A stretch of 16,701 bases of DNA from JABWBR01 sp036741235 (GCA_036741235.1 DAINSQ010000106.1:1-16701); one strand, 5' to 3'; positions 6,267 to 13,921 are shown, counted from the stretch's first letter. Numbers and translations: made by a program. Notes: a model not told the origin generated them from the sequence alone.

Positions 6267-7577
6267 ATGACCACAGAACGCTACCTGATTGCACTACTCA
6301 TCTGCATCGCCAACGCGGCGTCATTTGGCCAAACGCTGGACAAGCAGATTGCTTCGGATTATGCCTACCTGGAATCGCTGTACCTGCATTTACACCAGCA
6401 TCCTGAATTGTCATTTTATGAAAAAAATACCTCCAGGCGAATGGCGGAGGAATTGCGGCAACTGGGCTTTGAAGTCACGGAAAATGTAGGAGGTTACGGC
6501 GTTGTTGCGGTGTTGCAAAACGGTAAAGGACCGACCGTATTGGTCAGGGCAGATATGGATGCCTTGCCCGTAGCCGAAGAGACCGGCAAGCCATACGCCA
6601 GCAAAGTTACCACTACCGATGAGTCGGGCCGGACCGTGGGCGTTATGCACGCCTGTGGGCACGACGTACACATGACGGCCTGGGTGGGCGCCGCGCGCGC
6701 ACTGGCAGCCTTAAAGCAACAATGGAAGGGTACATTGGTGTTCATTGCCCAGCCCGCCGAAGAACGCAGCGGCGGCGCCAAGGCAATGCTTGCAGGGGGA
6801 TTGTATGAAAAATTTCCGCTGCCCGATTACGCCCTGGCAATTCACGTAAGCGCCTCGCTACCTGCCGGAGCGGTAGGCATTTGCAGCGGTTATACGATGG
6901 CTAATGTAGATATGGTCGATATTACGGTATACGGCCGCGGCGGCCATGGCGCCGCCCCGCATACGACCATCGACCCGGTAGTACTGGCAGCCCGGTTGAT
7001 ACTTGATTTTCAGACTATTGTAAGCCGGGAAATCAATCCAACCGAACCGGCGGTGCTCACGGTGGTCGCCATCACATTCAACAATAAAGGCAATGTGATA
7101 CCCAACGAAGTCAAAATGGAACTAACCCTGCGCTCATACGCCGATGAGGTGCGCAATGCCATGATAGAAAAAATACAACGCATCTGCCGCGGCGTAGCCG
7201 CTTCGGCAGGCTTGCCGGAAAATATGTACCCCAAAGTAGAGGTAAGAAACGAATCTACGCCATCTCTGTACAACGACCCGGCATTGGCAGAACGCATCGG
7301 CAGGTTGTTCAAAACAGTATTGGGCGAACAGCGCGTTCACCAGGTATCACAGGTGATGACGGGCGAAGATTTTGGCCAATACGGCCGCACCGCTCATAAA
7401 GTGCCGATTTTATTGTACTGGCTGGGCGCCGTTGATCCCGCATTGCTTGCGGCTGCCGAACGGGGCGAGGCGCCCTACCCTTCCCTGCACAACTCCAGGT
7501 TTGCACCGCTACCCGAACCGACGATCAAAGCCGGGGTGATGACTATGACGGCGGCGGTGATGGAGTTGATGAAGTAG
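6267..7577 (+). CDS. Exported M20 family amidohydrolase/peptidase
   Basis: A 436-residue di-metal hydrolase of the M20D group (hippurate hydrolase, IAA-amino acid hydrolase and related amidohydrolases), which cleaves amide bonds of N-acyl amino acids. Residues 1-22 are a signal peptide (ending ASFGQ), so it acts in the periplasm or outside. Family motifs in order: LHQHPELSFYE (43-52), VRADMDALPV (93-102), MHACGHDVHM (127-136) with metal ligands Cys130 and His132, AQPAEE (161-166) with the catalytic and binding glutamates, AIHVSA near 192, the dimerisation segment starting at YGRGGHGAAPH, TGEDFGQYGR and LHNSRF near the end. All metal ligands appear present. The real substrate cannot be told from sequence. 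It is followed directly by the heptamer array. Confidence 0.92.
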   Translation: MTTERYLIALLICIANAASFGQTLDKQIASDYAYLESLYLHLHQHPELSFYEKNTSRRMAEELRQLGFEVTENVGGYGVVAVLQNGKGPTVLVRADMDALPVAEETGKPYASKVTTTDESGRTVGVMHACGHDVHMTAWVGAARALAALKQQWKGTLVFIAQPAEERSGGAKAMLAGGLYEKFPLPDYALAIHVSASLPAGAVGICSGYTMANVDMVDITVYGRGGHGAAPHTTIDPVVLAARLILDFQTIVSREINPTEPAVLTVVAITFNNKGNVIPNEVKMELTLRSYADEVRNAMIEKIQRICRGVAASAGLPENMYPKVEVRNESTPSLYNDPALAERIGRLFKTVLGEQRVHQVSQVMTGEDFGQYGRTAHKVPILLYWLGAVDPALLAAAERGEAPYPSLHNSRFAPLPEPTIKAGVMTMTAAVMELMK

Positions 7578-7580
7578 GGG

Positions 7581-7643
7581 TTGTGGGTTGTAGGTTGTAG
7601 GTTGTAGGTTGTAGGTTGTAGGTTGTAGGTTGTAGGTTGTAGG
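7581..7643. repeat. TTGTAGG heptamer array
   Basis: One TTGTGGG (7581-7587) is followed by eight perfect TTGTAGG copies (7588-7643, 56 bp), starting three bases after the amidohydrolase stop codon. This is the same unit, on the opposite strand, as CCTACAA/AACCTAC at 25-80 and 8235-8260. There are no spacers, so this is not a CRISPR. Confidence 0.98.
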
Positions 7644-7747
7644 TTTGTTTATAAGTTTAATAGTTTATAGGTTTATGAATAAGAGTACTATAAACCAATA
7701 AACCAATAAACCAATAAACCAATAAACCAATAAACCAATAAACCAAT
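7642..7747. repeat. Inverted octamer array (GGTTTATN-type arm, AAACCAAT arm)
   Basis: The left arm is degenerate: GGTTTGTT, TATA, AGTTTAAT, AGTTTATA, GGTTTATG (7642-7677). The right arm is seven perfect AAACCAAT copies (7692-7747, 56 bp). GGTTTAT at 7670-7676 pairs with ATAAACC at 7690-7696, and the adjoining octamers pair partly, giving a hairpin around AATAAGAGTACT. The right arm is regular and the left arm has decayed. With the preceding heptamers this fills most of the 237-base intergenic space. Confidence 0.9.
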
Positions 7748-7783
7748 AAACAAACAGAGAACAGAGAACTCAATTATTCATAA

Positions 7784-7791
7784 TACATTTG
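7784..7791 (+). promoter_or_regulatory. -7 box for the 120-aa gene
   Basis: TACATTTG matches TAnnTTTG exactly and lies 23 bases before the ATG at 7815, outside the repeat array. No clear -33 element is seen. Confidence 0.45.
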
Positions 7792-7814
7792 CCATAAAAA
7801 TCGACCAGGATACC

Positions 7815-8177
7815 ATGCCATTGCGTGATGACTTCCCCCCAGCGGGATCGGATTATTTGGGCGGCGAAAGCGACGGCTACGAATACCGCACGGTTTTTGC
7901 CGGCTCCAGTCTGGAACGCAGTTACGATATGGTACGCCAATTCTTGAAAGACGAAGGTTATGCTGATGTGCCGCTTCCAAAAGACGCCCGTGAACTGGTA
8001 TTATTTCGCCTGCCAACGCGCAACAAACAAATCCTGCTATTTGAAGACAACGGCTATGTCCACAATCCTGTCAAGATACTGTTCCCACTCGACGGTCGCA
8101 AACGCAATACGCTGATTTTGTGCCTTTACAATGAAAGCCATCCCGAGCATTTGCTGCGGTTTCACCGGGTGAAGTAG
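7815..8177 (+). CDS. Hypothetical protein, 120 aa
   Basis: I do not recognise this family. The product has no signal peptide or membrane segment. It starts with a flexible, Gly/Asp-rich stretch (PPAGSDYLGGESDG), then a probable alpha-beta domain: a helix near SLERSYDMVRQFLKDEGY (34-51), strands at ELVLFRLP and KQILLFEDN, a segment VKILFPLDGRKRNTLILCLY and a basic C-terminal end (LLRFHRVK). Codon use resembles its neighbours and a -7 box precedes it, so it is likely a real gene. It is bracketed by repeat arrays on both sides (7581-7747 and 8195-8260) and converges on the desaturase gene. Confidence 0.75.
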   Translation: MPLRDDFPPAGSDYLGGESDGYEYRTVFAGSSLERSYDMVRQFLKDEGYADVPLPKDARELVLFRLPTRNKQILLFEDNGYVHNPVKILFPLDGRKRNTLILCLYNESHPEHLLRFHRVK

Positions 8178-8194
8178 ACCGGGGGCGGCGATTC

Positions 8195-8260
8195 GTAGTT
8201 GTAAGTTGCAGGTTGTAAGTCGATAATTTTAAAGCCTACAACCTACAACCTACAACCTAC
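8195..8260. repeat. Inverted heptamer arrays forming a hairpin between convergent genes
   Basis: Left arm: GTAG, TTGTAAG, TTGCAGG, TTGTAAG (8195-8219). Right arm: three CCTACAA and a partial CCTAC (8235-8260). The arms are reverse complements apart from three substitutions, with a loop of about 15 bases. Lying between two convergent stops (8177 and 8264), it may act as a two-way terminator, although no T-run follows on either strand. Confidence 0.85.
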
Positions 8261-8263
8261 TGC

Positions 8264-9352
8264 TCAATCCCTCCCCAACTTCCAAAGCATCTTCCCGTGT
8301 TCCAGGAGCGCTTTTCTGAAAGTTGGTTGCGAGTGATAAGGCAAGCCGAATTCTTCGGCGGTCGCCTTTACAATGGGCGACAGCTTGCTGTAGTGTACGT
8401 GGCACACATTAGACAGCAGGTGGTGTTCTACCTGATAGTTCAAGCCGCCGGCATACCAGGAAAGCAGCTTATTATTTGGAGCGAAATTGGAAGTCGTCTG
8501 CAACTGGTGAATGGCAAAGTTATTTTCAATATTGCCTTTTTCGTTGGGCATGGGGTATTCGCACTCTGACATTACATGAGCCGGCTGGAAGATCATAGCC
8601 AGTACAAGTCCGGAAATAAAATGGGAAACCAGGAAGAAAATCAGGGTTTGCCACCATGCCACATTCGAAATCAAGAGCGGCAGGATGAGGAATGCCGCAT
8701 AATAAAATACCTTAAAAGCGACGAGCTCAATCAGCAACCCATTGCGCGTACGGCCCTGGGGTTCGATAAGCCCCTTTTCATGATAGCGTTTAACCTGACG
8801 GAATTCTTTGGCAGTAATCCACAATAGCGTCATCAATGAATACAGGAACCACGCGTAGATATGCTGATAGCGGTGGTGCTTATACAGCGGCTGGTGCGGA
8901 GAAAACCGCATCAGGTCGCCGGGGTGGATATCTTCGTCCATACCGTCAATATTGGTATAGGAGTGGTGCAACACATTGTGCTGAATGCGCCAGATGATTG
9001 CGCTGCCCCCCACCAGGTTAAGCGTATACCCCAGCATATCGTTTATCCAGGAATGGCGGGAGTATGCGCCGTGGTTGGCGTCGTGCATGATTGACAGGCC
9101 TATGCCCGCCGTGCCGAATCCCATCAGCGCCCACATGGCAAAAACCGCCCAGACGCTGGAAAAGGTATTGGTAATAATAAGCGCATAAGGAACGAAAAAG
9201 AGGGCAAGCATAAATATCGTCTTGACGACCATGCCGGGAGTAGCATAGCGGGAGATATTGTTGCTTTCAAAATAATCGTTGACGCGCTGCTTGAGTGTTT
9301 GAGCAAAATCGGGAGCAATTGCCCGATTAAATCGAACAGTTTGGAATGTCAT
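8264..9352 (-). CDS. Membrane fatty acid (acyl-CoA/acyl-lipid) desaturase
   Basis: A 362-residue integral membrane di-iron desaturase that introduces a double bond into fatty acyl chains. All three histidine boxes are visible: HDANH (90-94), HNVLHH (125-130) and QVEHH (307-311). The QxxHH third box, the length and the lack of a fused cytochrome b5 domain point to the front-end/linoleoyl-CoA-type branch annotated as acyl-CoA desaturase in Bacteroidota. Membrane segments lie around 42-62, 66-88, 166-182 and 212-255. I chose the ATG at 9352 (MTFQTVRF) because family members start this way; an ATG at 9412 would add 20 unconserved residues. Regiospecificity cannot be assigned. It diverges from the WbqC-family gene across a 159-base spacer. 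Confidence 0.92.
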   Translation of the reverse strand: MTFQTVRFNRAIAPDFAQTLKQRVNDYFESNNISRYATPGMVVKTIFMLALFFVPYALIITNTFSSVWAVFAMWALMGFGTAGIGLSIMHDANHGAYSRHSWINDMLGYTLNLVGGSAIIWRIQHNVLHHSYTNIDGMDEDIHPGDLMRFSPHQPLYKHHRYQHIYAWFLYSLMTLLWITAKEFRQVKRYHEKGLIEPQGRTRNGLLIELVAFKVFYYAAFLILPLLISNVAWWQTLIFFLVSHFISGLVLAMIFQPAHVMSECEYPMPNEKGNIENNFAIHQLQTTSNFAPNNKLLSWYAGGLNYQVEHHLLSNVCHVHYSKLSPIVKATAEEFGLPYHSQPTFRKALLEHGKMLWKLGRD

Positions 9353-9455
9353 AAAAAATGAAGCGTTAATGAACCAGTTTAAAAGCCGAAAGGTAGGATA
9401 AAATATCGACAAGGCATACGGCAGAGAAATGCTATAGAGCTGACAAAGTCAAACT

Positions 9456-9487
9456 TTTGGTAAAACGAGTCTTTTAGACTACCTTTA
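9456..9487 (+). promoter_or_regulatory. Promoter for the WbqC-family gene
   Basis: TTTG (9456-9459) is followed after 20 bases by TACCTTTA (9480-9487), a one-mismatch -7 box at correct spacing, 24 bases before the GTG start. A small inverted repeat (GTCT-TTT-AGAC, 9469-9479) sits between the two elements. Confidence 0.5.
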
Positions 9488-9511
9488 AAACACTAAAACA
9501 CCAGCAGCGAA

Positions 9512-10162
9512 GTGAAAGTTGATCAACGAATTGTCATTGAATTGCAATACCTTCCCCCAGCCCCTTTTATGGCGCTATTATGCAGCGGCGCTGAAATCTT
9601 GATTGAACAACACGAGCACTACACAAAGGGCAGTTATCGCAACCGTTGTCAAATTACCGGCGCCAACGGCCCTATGCGGCTGAGTATTCCCCTTATAAAA
9701 GGCAAAAACCAGCAGCAACCCATCCGGGAAGTGCGCATTGCCTACTATGAACCCTGGCAGGCCCAGCACTGGCAAAGTATTCGTTCGGGCTACGGCAGCG
9801 CGCCATTTTTCATTCATTATGCCGACGCGCTTCGACCTTTTTATGAAAAGCGATTTGAATGGCTGTTCGATTTTAATGAGCAAATGCTAAATGCCGTTAT
9901 TTCGCTGCTGAAATTGCCGGTTGCCTTAAAATATACAGATTCCTACCACGCTTCCTATAGCGAGAATAACACGCTGGATATGCGACAGGCAATACGGCCG
10001 GGCGCAACTTTGCCCCCTGCCCCACCCTATGGTCAGGTATTCACAGAAAGGCATGGTTTTTTGCCCCATCTGAGTATTATCGACCTGCTTTTTTGCCTGG
10101 GGCCTGCAGCTGTACCTTACTTGCGGCAACTGGCCCCGCTAGTGCTTGACCAATCGCGCTGA
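9512..10162 (+). CDS. WbqC family protein
   Basis: A 216-residue soluble protein matching the WbqC-like family (named after a gene in O-antigen clusters; biochemical activity not firmly established). Recognisable features are IELQYLPPAPF (9-19), the YTKGSYRNRCQI.GANGPMRLSIPL core (37-62), WQAQHWQSIRSGYGSAPFF (82-100), then YEKRFEWLFDFN. The start is GTG at 9512; no ATG lies in frame near it, and the family core begins right after, so the GTG is well supported. Upstream is a plausible promoter. The 3' end overlaps the convergent T9SS gene by 24 bases. Confidence 0.85.
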   Translation: MKVDQRIVIELQYLPPAPFMALLCSGAEILIEQHEHYTKGSYRNRCQITGANGPMRLSIPLIKGKNQQQPIREVRIAYYEPWQAQHWQSIRSGYGSAPFFIHYADALRPFYEKRFEWLFDFNEQMLNAVISLLKLPVALKYTDSYHASYSENNTLDMRQAIRPGATLPPAPPYGQVFTERHGFLPHLSIIDLLFCLGPAAVPYLRQLAPLVLDQSR

Positions 10163-11899
10163 GTAGTGATCCTGGGGTGTCACAACCCTCAAATGGTATA
10201 CCCCCTCGCTTAAGCGCGACAAATCAACGGCGCCGGCAGCCTGGCCGTTGTCAAACACAAGCGGTTGTTGCAAACAAGGCCTTCCGCCAGCGTCAAACAG
10301 CGTAACCGTGGTATTACCGGTAAAACCAGACCCATCAATTTGCACCCAGACATTTTCACCTGCCGGATTGGGTGTAATATGCAAGTTGGCGCCTGCTTCG
10401 GTCAGTGAAGCGCTGACGACCCGGGAATAGTTGACCGTTCCGTCGAAATCTTCCTGCCGCAAGCGGTAGTAATTCACCCCTGCCAGCGGTACTTTATCGA
10501 CATATTGATAGGTATGCGCTTGTTGGGTAGTGCCTTGTCCTTCCACAAACCCCAGGTTGGTCCATTGCCTTGCATCGGCGCTTCGCTCCAGGTAAAAACC
10601 GGCGTTATAGGTTTCGGTGAGCGTAGTCCAGTCGAGTACGACTTGTTTAATTTGCACAGTAGCAGTAAAGCTGATCAGTTCAACGGGAAGCAGGGGTTCG
10701 ATATACCGGCCCACATAATTGGCCGGCTGTCCGCCGGCCTCGGTAAAATAGCCGCCCACGAACACATCGCCGCCTTTAACGGCGAGGCTGGTGCAGGCGA
10801 AATCGAGGCCCTGGCCCAATCCCTGCCAGGTCAGGCCATCCCACCAGGCCACATAATTAACTGTTGTGCCGCCGGCCTTGGTAAATACGCCGCCGGCCAG
10901 CACGTTGGGCCCTGTAGCTGCCAGGGCGAGGCAAGGGCCGTTGAGGCCGCCGCCGAGGGTCGACCAGGCGCTGCCGTTCCACCTTGCAATGCGGTTGGCA
11001 GGTACGCCGCCGGCCACCAGGAAGTTGCCGCCGGCGTATAGATTACCTTCTGAAAAAGCCAGGCTGAGGCACTCGCCGCTCAGCCCGCTGCCCAGTGCCG
11101 ACCAGGCATTGCCGTCCCATTTAGCAATAAAACTCGCAGGGCCGCCGCCGGCAGTCGTAAAAAAACCGCCGGCATACACATCGGAGTTGTGCGTCGTTAC
11201 AGCAAAACAGGCATCTCCAAGGCCGTTGCCTAAGGGAGTCCAGTTGTTGCCATTCCAGCGGGAGATATAGTTCACCGGTATGTTGCCGCTTTGCGTAAAA
11301 ATACCGCCGGCATACAAGCGATTATTACTCGACAGCGATAGCGAAAAACAAAAGCCGTTAAATCCCGATCCCATCGCCGACCAGGCGCTGCCGTTCCACA
11401 TAGCCACATATGAAGCAGGAATACCGCCTGCACTGGTGAAAAATCCGCCGGCATAAACCGTGTCATTGCGCACGGCCAGGGCATAACATGCATTGTTAAA
11501 ACCGGAACCCAGGCTCGACCAGGCGCTGCCGTTCCATTTGGCGATATAATTGGCGGGCATGCCGCCGGCCTCGGTGAATTCTCCGCCTACATATACGTTG
11601 CCGCCTGACATGGCGACGGCGTTTACCGCGTTGTTCAACCCATCGCCCATCGTCTGCCATCCCGACGGCGGCGGCAAGGGCTGGAATACAGGCCCCAGAC
11701 AGGGATCCAGCGAAACGCGATAACCTGTGAGTTGAATCGTACCGGAAAAACTGCTGTTCAGGTTGATGGTGCCATCCGCATTGATGACTTGTCCGGTAGA
11801 ATATTGGGCGCAGGCAGGCCTAACGCCATCGGTTGTTAATGCAGATAGCGTTTGTGCGAAAAGTACGCACAAAAACGCCAAGGGTATAGTTTTGCTCAT
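10139..11899 (-). CDS. Secreted seven-repeat beta-propeller protein with T9SS sorting domain
   Basis: A 586-residue exported protein. The signal peptide covers residues 1-20 (ending LSAL). After a short N-terminal region, seven tandem repeats of about 46 residues (from residue 81 to about 402) share W..LG.GL...C.ALA....VYAGG.FT.AGG.PANYIA.W.G, consistent with a seven-bladed propeller. A middle module (about 405-500; LPVELISFTA, LDWTTLTETYNAGFYLERS, YYRLRQEDFDG) is the usual domain before T9SS signals in this phylum. The C-terminal sorting domain starts near LHITPNPAGENVWVQ and ends RLSEGVYHLRVVT ... ARLVKH. The repeats also show as a near 138-base periodicity in the DNA. Ligand and function are unknown. 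Six of the seven repeats carry a cysteine at the same position. Confidence 0.9.
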   Translation of the reverse strand: MSKTIPLAFLCVLFAQTLSALTTDGVRPACAQYSTGQVINADGTINLNSSFSGTIQLTGYRVSLDPCLGPVFQPLPPPSGWQTMGDGLNNAVNAVAMSGGNVYVGGEFTEAGGMPANYIAKWNGSAWSSLGSGFNNACYALAVRNDTVYAGGFFTSAGGIPASYVAMWNGSAWSAMGSGFNGFCFSLSLSSNNRLYAGGIFTQSGNIPVNYISRWNGNNWTPLGNGLGDACFAVTTHNSDVYAGGFFTTAGGGPASFIAKWDGNAWSALGSGLSGECLSLAFSEGNLYAGGNFLVAGGVPANRIARWNGSAWSTLGGGLNGPCLALAATGPNVLAGGVFTKAGGTTVNYVAWWDGLTWQGLGQGLDFACTSLAVKGGDVFVGGYFTEAGGQPANYVGRYIEPLLPVELISFTATVQIKQVVLDWTTLTETYNAGFYLERSADARQWTNLGFVEGQGTTQQAHTYQYVDKVPLAGVNYYRLRQEDFDGTVNYSRVVSASLTEAGANLHITPNPAGENVWVQIDGSGFTGNTTVTLFDAGGRPCLQQPLVFDNGQAAGAVDLSRLSEGVYHLRVVTPQDHYSARLVKH

Positions 11900-12043
11900 A
11901 GTAGAATAATTATTAATAGCGGAACTATTGATGAATAGCCCAGCTACGTTCCCCTATTTTTATTTGATTATAAATGTATGACATTTTTTGAATATCTGAT
12001 TTTTTTTGATCAATTATTAATGGCAAACGGCACATAAAAAAAA

Positions 12044-12070
12044 GAAAACGGGCGCATTGGTCCGGTTTTC
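12044..12070 (-). terminator. Possible hairpin terminator in the divergent spacer
   Basis: A 9-bp stem with one mismatch (12044-12052 with 12062-12070) is followed on the minus strand by an eight-T run, so it looks like an intrinsic terminator for minus-strand transcripts. No minus-strand gene lies to its right, so its role is unclear: it may stop antisense transcription from the dynamin gene or be an attenuator for the T9SS gene at 11899. The rest of 11900-12144 is AT-rich with nothing else recognisable apart from a possible -7 box at 12133. Confidence 0.4.
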
Positions 12071-12132
12071 GGTTTTCCTGGCCCAAGGTTTATTCAATTG
12101 CCCATTCACTGTTTACTGTCAGCGAAAATCCC

Positions 12133-12140
12133 TACCTTAG
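12133..12140 (+). promoter_or_regulatory. Possible -7 box very close to the dynamin start
   Basis: TACCTTAG differs from TAnnTTTG at one base and ends four bases before the ATG at 12145. If used, transcription would begin at or next to the start codon, giving a leaderless message. No convincing -33 element was found. Confidence 0.3.
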
Positions 12141-12144
12141 CGTC

Positions 12145-13866
12145 ATGTTAGCCATCATACCTCACGACATCAGGGGCCACCGGGCCAAACTTGACGAGAT
12201 TGTCAAGAACCTGCACGAACTCACCATTAAAATTGGCCACGAAGAGCTGGCGCAAACCGTCAGCGACTTGCGCAACCGGCTTCACGAGCCGTTTATGTTT
12301 GTCATTGTGGGCGAAGTAAAATCAGGCAAAAGCAGTTTTATCAACGCACTGCTCTCTACCGGCCGCGAAATTACCAAAGTAGCCCCGCAACCCATGACCG
12401 ACACCATCCAGCAATTGCTATACGGCGAACAGGAAGAAGAAGTCGTTATCAACCAATATCTCAAAAAAATACTACTCCCTGTTGATATCCTCCGCGAAAT
12501 TGCCATCGTCGATACGCCGGGTACCAACACCATAGTAGAGCACCACCAGGAAATCACCGAGCGTTTTATTCCTGCTTCCGACCTCATCGTTTTTGTATTT
12601 GAAGCCAAAAATCCCTACCGCCAGTCAGCCTGGGATTTTTTTGACTATATCCACGCCGACTGGCGCAAAAAAGTCATTTTTGTATTACAACAAAAAGACC
12701 TCATGCCCGCCGACGACCTGGCGGTAAACGTAAACGGCGTGAGCGAACAGGCCCGTAAAAAAGGTATGAACGAGCCGATCGTCTTCGCTGTTTCGGCCAA
12801 ATTGGAACAGGAAGGACAGGAGCAGGACAGCGGTTTTTTGCCCTTGCGCGAGTATATCAGGAAAAATATCACCGGTGGCAAAGCGCCGGTTTTGAAACTT
12901 CAAAATAATATAAGTACGGCCCAGAATATCTGCGAACGCATCGAAAAAGGCCTCGATTTGCGCCAGAAACAATGGGACGCCGATACCGCCTTCCGCCAGG
13001 ATGTTCGCGATACGCTCAACGAACAAGAGCGAAAATCGCACAAGCAGGTAGATATTCTGGTCGAAAATCTGATTGCCGGCTACGATCGCATTACGCTGAC
13101 CAAAGAGCAGGAACTGGCCGAAGGGCTGTCGTTTTTCTCGCTGCTCAAGCGCTCTATCACTTCTATTTTTAGTAAAAAATTATCGGTGCGCGAATGGCTG
13201 GCCGAGCTGGCTGAAGATATGGAGCGAAAGCTGCACGATGAATTGCGCATAAAACTCGACGCCAATGTTGAAGATCTGGCCGACAGCATCCAACACATGG
13301 CAAAGGTCATTGATCTCAAATTGCGCAGCAGCGAAACTATTCTTCGTCACGACCACGATATCTTCAGCGATATCGCCGAGCGCCGCATCGGCGTGTTGCG
13401 CGAATTGCAGGACGCTTTCTCTGCTTTTGTCAATCGCGCCGAGAGCTTCCGCGACGACAACCTGTTTCCCGAAAAGCGGTCGTTGTCGCCCAATATCGCT
13501 ACAGGCAGCGGACTGGCGGCCATTGGTGTGATTGTCATGGCAGTGACCAACGGTATGGTCTTCGACATTACCGGCGGCATACTCACTGCTATCGGACTCT
13601 TGTTTGCGGGGGTAACCACCAGTGTAAAGCGCCGAAAAATATTAGAGGGCTTCCGGTCGGAGGTCAACAGCGGGCGCAAGCAGATTGAATCCGAGATCAC
13701 ACAACGGCTAAAGACCTACATCACCCACCTGAAAAACCGCATTGACAGCAATTTCAGGCGTTTCGACGAGCACCTGGAAAAAGAGGAGATGCAATTGAAA
13801 GTACTGAGAACAGATCACCAAACGGTGGTTGAACAGTTGGCAGAGATGGAAAAGGCTTTGAATTGA
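12145..13866 (+). CDS. Bacterial dynamin-like GTPase
   Basis: A 573-residue dynamin-family protein, expected to bind and remodel membranes in a GTP-dependent way. The GTPase domain holds P-loop GEVKSGKS (56-63), a switch I threonine in PMTDTIQQ (83-90) and DTPG (123-126). The G4 position reads LQQKD (181-185), so the usual N/T of NKxD is Gln. A long helical stalk with charged coiled-coil character follows (about 255-440). Two closely spaced hydrophobic stretches near 452-492 (GLAAIGVIVMAVTNG and ITGGILTAIGLLFAGV), then a basic cluster (KRRK), form a membrane paddle or anchor, and a last coiled coil closes the protein. Bacterial dynamins often come in tandem pairs; here there is one copy and no partner in view. 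Confidence 0.88.
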   Translation: MLAIIPHDIRGHRAKLDEIVKNLHELTIKIGHEELAQTVSDLRNRLHEPFMFVIVGEVKSGKSSFINALLSTGREITKVAPQPMTDTIQQLLYGEQEEEVVINQYLKKILLPVDILREIAIVDTPGTNTIVEHHQEITERFIPASDLIVFVFEAKNPYRQSAWDFFDYIHADWRKKVIFVLQQKDLMPADDLAVNVNGVSEQARKKGMNEPIVFAVSAKLEQEGQEQDSGFLPLREYIRKNITGGKAPVLKLQNNISTAQNICERIEKGLDLRQKQWDADTAFRQDVRDTLNEQERKSHKQVDILVENLIAGYDRITLTKEQELAEGLSFFSLLKRSITSIFSKKLSVREWLAELAEDMERKLHDELRIKLDANVEDLADSIQHMAKVIDLKLRSSETILRHDHDIFSDIAERRIGVLRELQDAFSAFVNRAESFRDDNLFPEKRSLSPNIATGSGLAAIGVIVMAVTNGMVFDITGGILTAIGLLFAGVTTSVKRRKILEGFRSEVNSGRKQIESEITQRLKTYITHLKNRIDSNFRRFDEHLEKEEMQLKVLRTDHQTVVEQLAEMEKALN

Positions 13867-13870
13867 GTAA

Positions 13871-13910
13871 ACTCCGCGGCGATGACGTTTTATCGCCATC
13901 GCCGCAGAGT
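13871..13910. terminator. Two-way terminator hairpin between convergent genes
   Basis: GCGGCGATG (13876-13884) pairs perfectly with CATCGCCGC (13897-13905), and ACTC/GAGT extend the stem beyond one mismatch, with a 12-base loop. It lies between the dynamin stop (13866) and the stop of the minus-strand gene at 13922. No long T-run follows on either side. Confidence 0.7.
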
Positions 13911-13921
13911 GCATCCTCAGA

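Noticed and set aside
7581..7747. Possible CRISPR array
   Set aside because: Units are 7-8 bp with no spacers, and no cas genes are nearby.
9353..9412. Longer desaturase start at 9412
   Set aside because: The extra 20 residues are not family-like; MTFQTVRF is the usual beginning.
10505..11041. Plus-strand 178-aa and 134-aa frames opposite the propeller gene
   Set aside because: They mirror the repeated DNA of the minus-strand gene and have no start signal or recognisable domain.
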